Below, in pieces: positions 28,503-37,391 of a stretch of DNA of 64,000 nucleotides. The translations under genes were made by a program, and so were the position numbers. Source of the DNA: an uncultured Luminiphilus sp. (lineage in GTDB: Bacteria > Pseudomonadota > Gammaproteobacteria > Pseudomonadales > Halieaceae); assembly GCA_938091995.1 (NCBI GenBank), contig CALKNZ010000002.1, positions 1 through 64,000 of the forward strand, in the 5' to 3' direction. The notes under the pieces are model-generated. The model was not told where the DNA came from, ran no database searches, and saw only the letters and a list, made by a program, of their open reading frames with translations. Position 1 is the stretch's first letter. Every line of letters begins with the position of its first letter.

Positions 28503-29456
28503 GTGGTGACAGACTGGCGCCCAGGGGCTAATCAAGCCATCCAGCGGCAGCGGGCCGCTTTGCTTGCGAGTCTTAGAGCGTACTTCGCACAGCATAATGT
28601 CATGGAAGTGGAGACGCCGTTACTGTGCCGCACAGGCGTGTCCGATCCTGCCTTAGAAAATTTCGTGGTGCCATGTGGCCAAGAGCAGCGCTTTTTGCAG
28701 ACTTCACCCGAGTACGCCATGAAACGTCTGTTGGCGGCGGGTAGCGGCGATATTTTTCAAATTTGTAAGGCCTTTCGGCAGGAAGAGCAAGGGGTGCGTC
28801 ATAACCCCGAGTACACGCTGCTGGAGTGGTACCGCCAGGGTATCGATCACTATCAGTTAGCACGAGAGGTCGCAGAGCTGGTGGCGGCCGTGTTAGCGCG
28901 CCCGGGCTGGCAAGTTTGGTCGTGGCAAACGCTTTTCCAGGAGGTGATGGGTGCGGGTGCTCACTGCGCGTCTCGGGATGACCTTGAGGAATTGGCCTTG
29001 AGCCAATTGGGAGAAATTCCCCGGGGACTTGATCTTGATGGTTTACACGATCTGCTGATGAGTCACTGCGTGGAGCCTGCGATTTCCGACTGGGGTATTG
29101 TTTTCATCGTTGATTATCCTGCATCGCAGGCGGCCTTGGCACGACAAATCTTGGATGAGACGGGGGAACCCAAGGGGGCACGGTTTGAGTGTTATGTTGA
29201 CGGCATTGAGCTCGCTAACGGTTATTGGGAGTGTGGAGATGCTGCCGAGCTTCGGGCGCGTTTTGCGACCGACAACCGCTTGCGCAAAGCGCGGGGCCAA
29301 AGTCTACGTGTTGCTGATGAATATTTACTAGAGGCCTTAGCAGCGGGTCTTCCCTCCTGTTCAGGCGTCGCTTTGGGTGTCGATCGTTTACTGGCCCTGA
29401 AGGCTGGCGTTAGAGATTTAGACGCTGTTTTGAGCTTTGCTTGGTCGCGAAGTTAA
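28503..29456 (+). CDS. epmA: EF-P beta-lysine ligase EpmA (GenX/PoxA)
   Basis: Class II lysyl-tRNA synthetase paralogue without the anticodon domain; it attaches beta-lysine to EF-P Lys34. The 317 residues show motif 1 (VMEVETPLL), motif 2 (ICKAFRQEEQGVRHNPEYTLLEWYR, quoted in part as HNPEYTLLEW) and motif 3 (GVALGVDRLLAL). GTG start at 28503, 2 bp after the efp stop; a second GTG follows at 28506. Adjacency to its substrate gene strongly supports the call. Its stop overlaps the convergent thioesterase gene by 4 bp. Confidence 0.95.
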   Translation: MVTDWRPGANQAIQRQRAALLASLRAYFAQHNVMEVETPLLCRTGVSDPALENFVVPCGQEQRFLQTSPEYAMKRLLAAGSGDIFQICKAFRQEEQGVRHNPEYTLLEWYRQGIDHYQLAREVAELVAAVLARPGWQVWSWQTLFQEVMGAGAHCASRDDLEELALSQLGEIPRGLDLDGLHDLLMSHCVEPAISDWGIVFIVDYPASQAALARQILDETGEPKGARFECYVDGIELANGYWECGDAAELRARFATDNRLRKARGQSLRVADEYLLEALAAGLPSCSGVALGVDRLLALKAGVRDLDAVLSFAWSRS

Positions 29457-29905
29457 GGATTCTCCAGGTTCAGTACGACAGGGCCGTATAAATCTATGAA
29501 CTCTTTAGGGGGGCGACGCGGTTTGCCCGTGGAAATTTCAATACACACAAACTGATGTTTGGCACGCAACACGGTCTCCCCCGTGTTGTTATCGATGATC
29601 TGAAACTGACGTTCCATGGTCAGCTTTCGATCCCACCGGGTAATCCAGGTACCAACCGTAAGCGCGTCTTTTTCATGGGTGGCACGCAGGTAGAAGTACT
29701 CGGCTTGTGTTAATGCCATTGCGCGATTGAGTGAACGATACTCCGCCTCACCCAGTCCTAGAGCACGGGTGTGGGACCATGCGGCTTGTTCGCACCAATT
29801 GACGTACACGCCATTGTTGGTATGGGATAAAGCATCGATGTCATTGGCGGTGACTGTCATGACGCAGATATGGGGGCCGGGGTAGTCCCAGTTGAGCTGG
29901 GTCAT
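29453..29905 (-). CDS. 4HBT-superfamily acyl-CoA thioesterase
   Basis: Hotdog-fold hydrolase probably acting on acyl-CoA or acyl-ACP thioesters. The ATG at 29905 overlaps the nhaC stop (ATGA) and gives 150 residues. Upstream frame to 29977 is inside nhaC and was rejected. The active-site pattern NDIDALSHTNNGVYVNW with Asp and HxNN is clear, followed by EYFYLRATHEKD. Last gene of the five-gene operon that starts with the flavin oxidoreductase at 34633. Substrate unknown. Confidence 0.85.
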   Translation of the reverse strand: MTQLNWDYPGPHICVMTVTANDIDALSHTNNGVYVNWCEQAAWSHTRALGLGEAEYRSLNRAMALTQAEYFYLRATHEKDALTVGTWITRWDRKLTMERQFQIIDNNTGETVLRAKHQFVCIEISTGKPRRPPKEFIDLYGPVVLNLENP

Positions 29906-31326
29906 GTCGGTGCAACGTGATCTGCAGATTTTTGCGCGATCATGAGGTATCCGAGAACGATCGCAATCACCGGACAAACATAGTTGAAGACGGCGAAGGG
30001 CAGATATTCGAGCGTCATAACACCTAAGGTGGCACTCATGTAAGCACCACAGGTGTTCCAGGGAATAAGCACAGAAGTCAGTGTGGCAGAGTCCTCAAGT
30101 GATCGAGAAAGATTCAGCCGGCTCAACCCGCGCTCATCAAAAGCCACGGTAAACATCCGCCCGGGTAAGGCAATAGCCAGAAATTGATCTGCAGCGAGAA
30201 TGTTGGTGACGACACCGCCTGTCACTGTGGCTAGTACCAAATCACCGGTACTGCGAACCCGTTTGAGTGCGGCGTCGAGAAGGTGCGCCAGAATACCTGT
30301 TCGTTCAAGGACACCGCCAAAGGACAGTGCGGTTATGATCAGCCATACCGTGTTAAGCATGCTCGACATGCCACCTTTACTGAGCAGTTCATTAAGCGAG
30401 GGGTCGGCACTCGTGCCGGTGTACCCGGCAAATAAAACGGTCCACAGCCCTCTCAGGACGGGTGCGGGGCCATTACTATCGAGGCTTTCTCCAAAACGTC
30501 GTACGGCCTCAGGCTGCACCAGTAGCGCAAACACGATGCCAATGGCCGCCGACAGTAAAATGGCGGGGTAGGCAGGCACTCTGAGAAAAATCAGTACCAA
30601 CATACCCGCTAATGGTAAAAGGCTGTACCAGGCGACATCGAATTCGGCGGCAATGGCGGTTCTCAGTTGTGCAATATCCTCGGGTGGGCGAGTGGCCTGA
30701 TCGCTATTCATCATTAGAAAAAAGATGAGGGCAAGCGCAAACGCCGGTACGGTTGTCCACAGCATATGACGAATATGCTGAAACAAATCGACTCCGGCAC
30801 AGGCTGCGGCAAGATTGGTGGTGTCGGATAGTGGTGACAGCTTATCGCCGAAATAGGCGCCAGAAATAATGGCGCCGGCGGTCATTGCACTGGAGAGTCC
30901 GAAGCTTTCCGCGATACCAATGAGCCCTATTCCTAGGGTCCCGGCCACGGTCCAGGAGCTGCCAATACTGATAGATGCTAGGGCGCAGATTACAGCCGAT
31001 GCGGCATAAAATAGCGCCGGGTCGAGCAGTGCAACACCGTGATAAATCATAGCCGGAACCGTGCCTGCCAAAATCCAACTGCCGATTAATGCACCGACGG
31101 CAAGAAGGATAAGGATGGGCCCAAGACCGACCTGAATTCCCTCAGTGAGTGCTTTTTGGATATCCGGCCAGCTCAGGCCTCGACGTAGCCCTACGAGTGC
31201 CGCAATGCCTGTGGCAACAACAAGAACGATTTGATTGGGCCCGTAAGAAGCATCGGAACCAAAAAGCTGTACTGCGCCTGCCAGCATACCCACTAGCAGC
31301 ACAATGGGCATAAGAGAAAGTAGCAT
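29902..31326 (-). CDS. NhaC-family Na+/H+ antiporter
   Basis: Integral membrane antiporter, 474 residues, about 11-12 hydrophobic segments. NhaC-type signatures are visible: IGSSWTVAGTLGIGLIGIA (within about residues 120-140), GAIISGAYFGDKLSPLSDTTNLAA and the late segment LIPWNTCGAYMS. Specificity between Na+/H+ and other NhaC-family exchanges (for example malate/lactate) cannot be told. ATG start at 31326, 3 bp after the cfa-like gene, and 4-bp overlap with the thioesterase gene, so it is part of the lipid-modification operon. Confidence 0.88.
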   Translation of the reverse strand: MLLSLMPIVLLVGMLAGAVQLFGSDASYGPNQIVLVVATGIAALVGLRRGLSWPDIQKALTEGIQVGLGPILILLAVGALIGSWILAGTVPAMIYHGVALLDPALFYAASAVICALASISIGSSWTVAGTLGIGLIGIAESFGLSSAMTAGAIISGAYFGDKLSPLSDTTNLAAACAGVDLFQHIRHMLWTTVPAFALALIFFLMMNSDQATRPPEDIAQLRTAIAAEFDVAWYSLLPLAGMLVLIFLRVPAYPAILLSAAIGIVFALLVQPEAVRRFGESLDSNGPAPVLRGLWTVLFAGYTGTSADPSLNELLSKGGMSSMLNTVWLIITALSFGGVLERTGILAHLLDAALKRVRSTGDLVLATVTGGVVTNILAADQFLAIALPGRMFTVAFDERGLSRLNLSRSLEDSATLTSVLIPWNTCGAYMSATLGVMTLEYLPFAVFNYVCPVIAIVLGYLMIAQKSADHVAPT

Positions 31327-31329
31327 GAT

Positions 31330-32586
31330 CTATTCCGGACGGTAGCCGGGTTTTGCCAGGGTTATCTGAAAGGTTCCAATGATTCTCTCGCGAAAACCGC
31401 CTTCGCAATAGCTGAGGTAAAAACGCCACATACGGATAAATCGATCATCAAAACCCATCTCTTTCACCTTTTCAGTCTGTCCCAGAAAGCTATGGTGCCA
31501 CGCTTCTAGGGTGCGTGCGTAGTCTAGGGTGATATCGCGCAGCTGGGTGATTTGAAGGTCGGTGTGCTTTGCGAGATTTTCACTAATGACTCGCAAGGAC
31601 GGTAGGCAACCCCCGGGGAAAATATAGCGCTTGATGTAGTCAACCGACTGTCGGGCAAAATCGTAGCGCTGATCCGGAATGGTAATGGCCTGAATGACCG
31701 CTTTCCCGGTGGGCTTTAACAGCTTGCTGACACATCGAAAATAGCTCTCGTAAAATTCATGTCCTACTGCTTCAATCATTTCAATGGATACAAGCTTGTC
31801 AAAAGAGCCCTCTAGCTTGCGATAATCCTGACAGAGCACGGTAATTTGATCTTCCAAGCCCTCAGCTTTTACGGCTTGCAGGGTGTATTCATATTGCTCT
31901 TCAGAAATCGTCGTTGTGGTGACCTTGCAGCCGTACTGCTTGGCAGCATACATGGCCATGCCGCCCCAACCCGTTCCTATCTCGATCAATTCATCTTCAG
32001 GTTTGAGTTCCAGTGACTGGCAAATCAGATCGAGTTTGTGCACCGCTGCTTCATCGAGGGTGGCGGATGGGCTAGGGTAGGCAGCCGATGAATACATCAT
32101 CGTGGGGTCTAGAAACAGTTCAAAAAAATCATTTCCCAGGTCGTAGTGTGCCGCAATATTTTCCTTGGAGCCGGCTTCTGTATTGCGCCGCCCAAAATGG
32201 GCGAGCTTCAGCCCTAATTGCATGATCCAGCTTTGTTTATCTTTCATTGCCATCATTGTTTCCATGTTGGCGCTGAAGAGACGAGTCACTTCGGTCAGGT
32301 TTCTGCTGCTCCATTCCCCGGCTATGTAGGCTTCGCCAGACGCTATTGTTCCGCCGGTGAGGATGCGCCAGTAGGTACGATCATCATGAACATCTACATC
32401 GGCATGGGGTGCCTCAGGACGGTGGTCATTGCCTAAGGTAAACACCTCATCACCATCTCGTAGTGTCAAAGTGCCGACGGTAATGTTTCGAAACAGTCTT
32501 AGAAGAAGCTCTCTGGCCATTTTCGGCTGCACAACTCTGCTGAGAGTGGGCAGCTTCACAATGTTTCGCACACTTGATTCAGGCAT
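31330..32586 (-). CDS. Cyclopropane-fatty-acyl-phospholipid synthase family methyltransferase
   Basis: S-adenosylmethionine-dependent enzyme modifying unsaturated acyl chains of phospholipids. The 418-residue protein has an N-terminal lipid-binding region (1-130) and a Rossmann methyltransferase domain with SAM motif LIEIGTGWGGMAMYAAKQYG (about 190-210), the family motif HYDLGNDFFELFLDPTMMYS (quoted in part as YDLGNDFFELFL), and the bicarbonate-site region IEMIEAVGHE. It may act as CFA synthase or as the related UfaM-type methylase that makes methylated unsaturated chains. Third gene of the operon. It is 44 bp after DUF1365. Confidence 0.92.
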   Translation of the reverse strand: MPESSVRNIVKLPTLSRVVQPKMARELLLRLFRNITVGTLTLRDGDEVFTLGNDHRPEAPHADVDVHDDRTYWRILTGGTIASGEAYIAGEWSSRNLTEVTRLFSANMETMMAMKDKQSWIMQLGLKLAHFGRRNTEAGSKENIAAHYDLGNDFFELFLDPTMMYSSAAYPSPSATLDEAAVHKLDLICQSLELKPEDELIEIGTGWGGMAMYAAKQYGCKVTTTTISEEQYEYTLQAVKAEGLEDQITVLCQDYRKLEGSFDKLVSIEMIEAVGHEFYESYFRCVSKLLKPTGKAVIQAITIPDQRYDFARQSVDYIKRYIFPGGCLPSLRVISENLAKHTDLQITQLRDITLDYARTLEAWHHSFLGQTEKVKEMGFDDRFIRMWRFYLSYCEGGFRERIIGTFQITLAKPGYRPE

Positions 32587-32630
32587 GGGGTATGACCTCG
32601 GTGGTTCTCTTCAGCAAAATTACGGGGTTA

Positions 32631-33371
32631 TCATCGGTTTGGATGAGGGTGGAATGGGACCCCTTTTAACCAAAGTTTTAGTGCTTGCCAATAGATTGCG
32701 GCAATGACCTTCAGCGTCATAAACGGAAGGCCCCAGATCGCCTTGTTCAGATGAGTCGCTGTGAAAGGATGGGCCTCCAGAGACAAAGTGGCATCAAAAA
32801 TCTTTTGCTCCCCCTGGAAGTTGCTCAATTTTATGGCTAGCTGCTCCCCGGGAGCACTACTTGACCATCGATACATCATATTCATGGGGTTAAAAGGGGA
32901 AACATGCAAGGTTTTCTGGAATTCAGTGTGTACTTTCCCCTCAGCTTCGGTAACCGGAATGACATAGCTTTGGCGTTCATCCCAAGGGGTGTTGGTCACC
33001 TCGGCAATAATATATTTTAGCGTCTCGTTATCGGCAGCGTAGCAGAAGTAGCAGGCGATAGGATTGGCCTGAATGCCAAAGTAGCGCCAGTTTGCTAGTA
33101 GGTAGATGGAGCCCAGGTCCTGGGGTCCACACTGTTCAGTAATGCGGGCTTTAACGGCGTCAATGAGAGGGGTTTGGGTATCGCCAAGAAAGTCAGAGCG
33201 CCGAAATGCGGCGGGTGCCCACCGCCGCGCAGACCAAAAAGGGATGTTGTCGGTGAGGCTGGGCAGCGCATCTAGCTGCACCAAGGGCATGAATACTTTG
33301 TAGGAAAACTGGTGTTGTTTGGGGCTGTGGCGGCAATGAAACAAGGTGCCACGATAAAGCTTGGACATCAT
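32631..33371 (-). CDS. DUF1365 domain protein
   Basis: Unknown reaction. The 246-residue protein begins with [22 protein letters not shown], a typical DUF1365 N-terminus (quoted in part as [13 protein letters not shown]), and contains [26 protein letters not shown] and [11 protein letters not shown]. These proteins are regularly encoded between a flavin amine-oxidase-like gene and a cfa-like gene. In Rhodobacter the homologous cluster belongs to the RpoE-ChrR regulon and has been tied to acyl-lipid oxidation. Its start overlaps the flavin gene stop by 4 bp. Confidence 0.88.
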   Translation of the reverse strand: MMSKLYRGTLFHCRHSPKQHQFSYKVFMPLVQLDALPSLTDNIPFWSARRWAPAAFRRSDFLGDTQTPLIDAVKARITEQCGPQDLGSIYLLANWRYFGIQANPIACYFCYAADNETLKYIIAEVTNTPWDERQSYVIPVTEAEGKVHTEFQKTLHVSPFNPMNMMYRWSSSAPGEQLAIKLSNFQGEQKIFDATLSLEAHPFTATHLNKAIWGLPFMTLKVIAAIYWQALKLWLKGVPFHPHPNR

Positions 33372-34633
33372 GCCGCCATTGAATCCGTCTCGGCCAAAGC
33401 TTCTGCAACCCTAAGGCCGCTCACTAGACCGTCTTCGTGAAAACCATTTCTCCAGTAAGCGCCACAAAACCAAGTGTTGTTAACGCCATTAATTTCCTCC
33501 CAGCGGCCCTGTGCTTCTACGGCTGCGACAGTGAACTGCGGGTGCGCGTAGTTGAATCTACCGAGAATGCGCGCCGGATTTATGGAATCGGTGTCATTGA
33601 GTGTGACGCAGAACGTTTCAGGCGCCTGAATCCCTTGGAGTATATTCATGTTGTAAGTGACCACCGCTCGATCATTGCCCGGTCGCATCCGGTAGTTCCA
33701 GCTAGACCATGTTTTACGATTTCGGGGGAGTACCCGGTCGTCTGTGTGCAAAACCACGTCGTTATCTCGATAGGGTATGGCACCAAGAATCGCTTTTTCT
33801 TTAGCGGAGGGCTCAGCTAGCATTGCGAGTGCCTGATCGGAATGCGTTGCGATCACAACCTGATCAAACTGGCGTTTTGACCCATCTTTAAAGTGAAGCT
33901 GTACGCCTCTACCCGGTAAGCGCTCAACGCGTTGGACAGGGTGGTTCAGAAAGATTCTATCCTCAAATCCAAAGGTGAGTGGCGGGATGTATTCCCGACT
34001 GCCGCCTTCGATGACGCGCCATTGAGGTCGGTTGGCAATTTGAAGTAAGCCGTGATTTCGAAAAAACCGAATGAAAAATTCCACTGGAAAATCTCTGGCA
34101 TCAGAAAAATCAGCAGACCAGATGGCAGATGTCATCGCTAGTAAATAGTCCTTACAAAACGCCTTGCTATAACGCCTTCTTTCTAAATAGGAACCCAGTG
34201 TTTCACCCGTCGCAAGTTTCCCCGCGTCTAAATCTGCCACCGATTCTTTATTGAAACGCAAGATGTCCTTCACCATGGAGAGGAACCGTGGTGAGACCAG
34301 GTTTCGCCTTTGCGCGAATAGCGCATTCAGGTTATTGCCGGCGTATTCTAGGCCGGTTGTATCATCTGATACTGAAAAGCCCATGGCCGTAGCCCGGGTA
34401 GCCACGCCTAGGCTTTCCAAGAGTTCGATGAAATTGGGGTAAGTGTGGTCGTTGTAGACGATAAAACCGGTATCAATGGCATAGCGCCGCGTGCCCAACT
34501 TAACATCGTAAGTCGCCGTATGTCCGCCAATACGATCTGCTGCCTCAAAAACAGCGACGTTATGTCTGAGAGCTGCGAGCCGATGGGCGCAGCCCAAGCC
34601 GGAAATGCCCGACCCGATTATTGCAACCTTCAC
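33368..34633 (-). CDS. FAD-dependent oxidoreductase (amine oxidase-like, cyclopropane cluster type)
   Basis: Flavoprotein of the NAD(P)-binding/amine oxidase superfamily. The 421-residue protein starts with the FAD Rossmann motif [17 protein letters not shown] and [16 protein letters not shown], and ends with a second FAD contact near [19 protein letters not shown] (about 390-410). The start is GTG at 34633. It is the first gene of the five-gene operon and lies about 30 nt downstream of the inferred ECF promoter. Homologues in singlet-oxygen regulons have been linked to desaturation of acyl chains; the exact reaction here is inference. Confidence 0.88.
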   Translation of the reverse strand: MKVAIIGSGISGLGCAHRLAALRHNVAVFEAADRIGGHTATYDVKLGTRRYAIDTGFIVYNDHTYPNFIELLESLGVATRATAMGFSVSDDTTGLEYAGNNLNALFAQRRNLVSPRFLSMVKDILRFNKESVADLDAGKLATGETLGSYLERRRYSKAFCKDYLLAMTSAIWSADFSDARDFPVEFFIRFFRNHGLLQIANRPQWRVIEGGSREYIPPLTFGFEDRIFLNHPVQRVERLPGRGVQLHFKDGSKRQFDQVVIATHSDQALAMLAEPSAKEKAILGAIPYRDNDVVLHTDDRVLPRNRKTWSSWNYRMRPGNDRAVVTYNMNILQGIQAPETFCVTLNDTDSINPARILGRFNYAHPQFTVAAVEAQGRWEEINGVNNTWFCGAYWRNGFHEDGLVSGLRVAEALAETDSMAA

Positions 34634-34670
34634 CTGCGTGGCACCTGCGTTGTATGTAAAATTTGTTTAA

Positions 34671-34700
34671 ATCTTACGTGTTGAGTGGGGCCGCGGATCA
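34671..34700 (-). promoter_or_regulatory. ECF sigma (RpoE-ChrR type) promoter of the lipid operon
   Basis: Minus-strand TGATCC (34700-34695) and TAAGAT (34676-34671) are separated by exactly 18 bp. This matches the form of promoters read by the ECF11/RpoE-ChrR group, as I recall the Rhodobacter consensus. The start point would be close to 34663, about 30 nt before the flavin gene. The sigma factor encoded in the opposite direction is the obvious partner. Confidence 0.7.
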
Positions 34701-34768
34701 GCGTGGTTGTGATGGTGGCAGCTTCGTGTATGCTGACTGGCAGAATTTCACAAGTTCCACGGTGCGGT

Positions 34769-35392
34769 ATGGTTGAAAACAAAAACGATGGCGAGGCAGA
34801 CTCGGGGCGCAGCTCTGGGAAGTGGGCTGTGCCTACGGGGCGGCGTACCGATGAATGGAGCGAATGCTTGGTTCTGATCGGTAAAAGTAACGATCGTGCA
34901 GCATTTACCCGGTTTTTCAGGCATTTTGCGCCACTGATTAAAGCCTTTGCGCTGGCCGGTTCGAGTTTGTCAGCAGCCCATGCAGATGAGCTGGTTCAAG
35001 AGGTTATGCTTAAGGTTTGGCAGAAAGCCAGCGGATTTAATCCGGAGAAGGCCGCGGCTAGCACCTGGATTTACACCATTGCGCGAAATTGTCGCACCGA
35101 TATGTTTCGTCGTCTCCAGAAGTTTGACACGCCCTTGGCAGCTGACGATCTGAACATTGAGCTAGAGGGCGAAGAGCCCTTCACCGTGCTTCATACCCGG
35201 CGTGGCTCCGACCGTATTAAGGATCTCATGGGGCAGCTACCCCCCGATCAGGCGCAAATTTTGGCTAAGGTCTATATGGAGGGCAAATCGCATTCTGAGG
35301 CGGCCGCTGAGCTCGACCTGCCACTGGGCACTGTTAAGTCCCGAGTGAGGCTCGCCATACAAAAATTGCAGGTACAAATGGACAGGCAGTAA
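34769..35392 (+). CDS. rpoE: ECF RNA polymerase sigma factor (RpoE/ECF11-like)
   Basis: Alternative sigma factor paired with the ChrR-type anti-sigma gene downstream. The ATG at 34769 gives 207 residues with a short, polar N-terminal extension. Region 2 is seen as FTRFFRHFAPLIKAF, ADELVQEVMLKVWQKA and STWIYTIARNCRTDMFRR, and region 4 as LPPDQAQILAKVYMEGKSHSEAA with the helix-turn-helix ELDLPLGTVKSRVRLAIQKL. Earlier starts at 34685 (GTG) or 34730 (ATG) remain possible but would crowd the divergent promoter. No second TGATCC-type promoter was found in front of this gene. Confidence 0.93.
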   Translation: MVENKNDGEADSGRSSGKWAVPTGRRTDEWSECLVLIGKSNDRAAFTRFFRHFAPLIKAFALAGSSLSAAHADELVQEVMLKVWQKASGFNPEKAAASTWIYTIARNCRTDMFRRLQKFDTPLAADDLNIELEGEEPFTVLHTRRGSDRIKDLMGQLPPDQAQILAKVYMEGKSHSEAAAELDLPLGTVKSRVRLAIQKLQVQMDRQ

Positions 35393-35416
35393 ACCGATTG
35401 ATGAGCTGAGGCGTAG

Positions 35417-35458
35417 GACTCTGAAACAATCAGTGAGTATTCGAGGCTAATCAGAGTC
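35417..35458. repeat. 8-bp inverted repeat between the sigma and anti-sigma genes
   Basis: GACTCTGA (35417-35424) and TCAGAGTC (35451-35458) are perfect complements around a 26-nt loop. They occupy half of the 89-bp gap and end 23 bp before the chrR start codon, where they could affect mRNA structure or bind a dimeric protein. Confidence 0.4.
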
Positions 35459-35481
35459 GGAGTACTAAGGGCAGCACAGCT

Positions 35482-36132
35482 ATGACGAAACACCACCCCT
35501 CCAACGATTTTCTCATGGAACATGCAGCGGGCAGTTTACCCGTTGCACAGGCAGCTTGCGTCTCGGCGCACCTGTCTTACTGTGAGCGATGTCGGCGTAC
35601 AGACGGTCAATTGCAAACGGTAGGGGGTGCCATGTTGGAGCGTCTCGACCCGGTATCCGTATCAGAGTCGTTACTAGACACCGTTCTAGCCCGCCTCGAA
35701 GACCCCGCGCCCCTGGCCTACGCCGGACAAACCGAGGTTTCAGCGCTTCCAGGCCTGCTCCAACGCCTGACCAATAAAGACTTTAGCCAGTTGGTGTGGA
35801 AGCGTGTAACACGCGCCCTGAGCATTAGCTACTTGTCGACTGGCGACACAAGCCACGAGTTTGCGTTGCTGCGTATCGCAGCAGGTGGGCGCATCCCCGA
35901 GCACACCCATGGTGGCAATGAGATGACACTGGTGTTGGAAGGGGGATTTAGCGACGGTAGGGACAGTTACCATCCTGGAGATTTTATCTACCGATCCAGC
36001 GAAGACACGCACGCGCCTGTGGCCCTCGATGGTGAGGATTGCATTTGCCTGACGGTGTTAGATGCACCCCTGAAATTCACTGGCTGGCAGCATCGGTGGC
36101 TCAATCCCTTTCTTAAGCTCCGCGCTAGCTGA
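35482..36132 (+). CDS. chrR: ChrR-type zinc-binding anti-sigma factor with cupin domain
   Basis: Holds its ECF sigma factor inactive until singlet oxygen or related stress in the Rhodobacter family model. The 216-residue protein has the N-terminal ZAS domain with zinc ligands His30, Cys34 and Cys37 (AHLSYCERC) plus His5. The C-terminal cupin (about 110-200) carries His141, His143, Glu147 and His177, in the same pattern as the metal site of ChrR. All ligands needed for both sigma binding and stress sensing appear intact. It lies 89 bp after the sigma gene on the same strand. Confidence 0.93.
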   Translation: MTKHHPSNDFLMEHAAGSLPVAQAACVSAHLSYCERCRRTDGQLQTVGGAMLERLDPVSVSESLLDTVLARLEDPAPLAYAGQTEVSALPGLLQRLTNKDFSQLVWKRVTRALSISYLSTGDTSHEFALLRIAAGGRIPEHTHGGNEMTLVLEGGFSDGRDSYHPGDFIYRSSEDTHAPVALDGEDCICLTVLDAPLKFTGWQHRWLNPFLKLRAS

Positions 36133-36246
36133 ACATGGTTTTGGGCGCAGCTCCCAAAGGCAGTGCGTCTAACTTTTCGAGACGTGAATATTCACATTGT
36201 GTACACTCACGCGCCTTCCAACATAAAAATACTAGGTTAAGACACT

Positions 36247-37389
36247 ATGCGACTAGCGATACCCCGTGAGACGCACCCCGGTGAAAACCGTGCGTCTGTC
36301 ACTCCGGAAACTGTAAAAAAACTGGTTCGACTTGGAGCCGATCTGGCCATAGAAAGCGGTGCGGGTGCGGGTGCCGGGTTCAGTGATGAGGCTTACGCCG
36401 CAGAAGGAGCGTCGGTGGTCACTGATCGCGATGCGCTGCTGGGCAGTGCCGATATGGTGCTGCGCTTACGCAAGCCCGATCTCGAGGAAATAGGCAAGCT
36501 CAAGTCTGGGTGTATACACGTGTCTTATCTTGACCCCTTCAACGAGCACGCACTGATTCGCGAATTTGCGGCTAAAAGCATTACTGCGGTCAGTATGGAG
36601 ATGATTCCCCGGTCGACTCGATCGCAAAAGATGGACGCACTGAGCTCACAGGCTAACCTTGCCGGGTATATGGCAGTGATGTTGGCCGCCACCCGACTAC
36701 CCAGAATTTTTCCAATGATGATGACGCCAGCGGGAACCTTGAAGCCCTCGAAAGTATTCATTATTGGTGCTGGCGTAGCGGGGCTACAGGCTATTGCAAC
36801 CGCTAAGCGCCTAGGTGCAAGGGTGACTGCCTTTGATACCCGTCCGGTTGTCGCAGAGCAGGTTCAGTCATTGGGCGGTAAGTTCTTGGAGATTGATTTA
36901 GGCGACACTGGACAGACTGCAGATGGCTACGCCCGTGAGCTTACGCCAGAGCAGGTGGAGATACAGCGACAAGCACAAAAAGCCGTGATAGCAGACTCGG
37001 ACGTGGTTATTACCACAGCACAGGTCTTCGGACGTAAGCCGCCGGTCTTGGTGACCGCCGACATGGTCGCTGGCATGGCCCCCGGCTCGGTCGTGGTTGA
37101 TATGGCGGCAGAAACCGGGGGTAACGTTGAGGGCTCGGTACCCGATGAAGTCGTGGATGTCGGTGGCGTTACCATTGTGGGCACCGGCAATTTAGCGAAT
37201 TTGGTAGCGCGAGATGCCACCCAAATGTACGCCAACAATATGTTTAATTTGGTGGAGGACACTTGGGACGAGGAGGCTAAATCCTTTGTTCTCGATATGG
37301 AGAACGACATTTTACCGGGCTGCGTTATTACTCACGGCGGTGCGGTGGTTCACCCAACTATAAAAGACATCCTTGAAGGAGCGAGCTGA
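36247..37389 (+). CDS. pntAA: NAD(P) transhydrogenase subunit alpha, part 1 (PntAA)
   Basis: NAD(H)-binding domain I of the proton-pumping transhydrogenase. The 380 residues match the split alpha subunit, begin with RLAIPRETHPGENRASVTP, and carry the RQD-loop-like and NAD-binding segments (IIGAGVAGLQAIATAKRLGA, quoted in part as GAGVAGLQA; FDTRPVVAEQVQSLGG). It resembles alanine dehydrogenase in fold, but the downstream pntAB and pntB fix the identity. pntAB follows 2 bp after the stop. No clear Shine-Dalgarno; a weak promoter-like TTGTGT/CATAAA pair lies upstream. Confidence 0.96.
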   Translation: MRLAIPRETHPGENRASVTPETVKKLVRLGADLAIESGAGAGAGFSDEAYAAEGASVVTDRDALLGSADMVLRLRKPDLEEIGKLKSGCIHVSYLDPFNEHALIREFAAKSITAVSMEMIPRSTRSQKMDALSSQANLAGYMAVMLAATRLPRIFPMMMTPAGTLKPSKVFIIGAGVAGLQAIATAKRLGARVTAFDTRPVVAEQVQSLGGKFLEIDLGDTGQTADGYARELTPEQVEIQRQAQKAVIADSDVVITTAQVFGRKPPVLVTADMVAGMAPGSVVVDMAAETGGNVEGSVPDEVVDVGGVTIVGTGNLANLVARDATQMYANNMFNLVEDTWDEEAKSFVLDMENDILPGCVITHGGAVVHPTIKDILEGAS

Positions 37390-37391
37390 TC

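Noticed and set aside
34685-34768. Longer N-terminus for the ECF sigma factor
   Set aside because: The extension would overlap the divergent promoter, and the extra residues do not resemble a sigma domain. It remains possible for the ATG at 34730.
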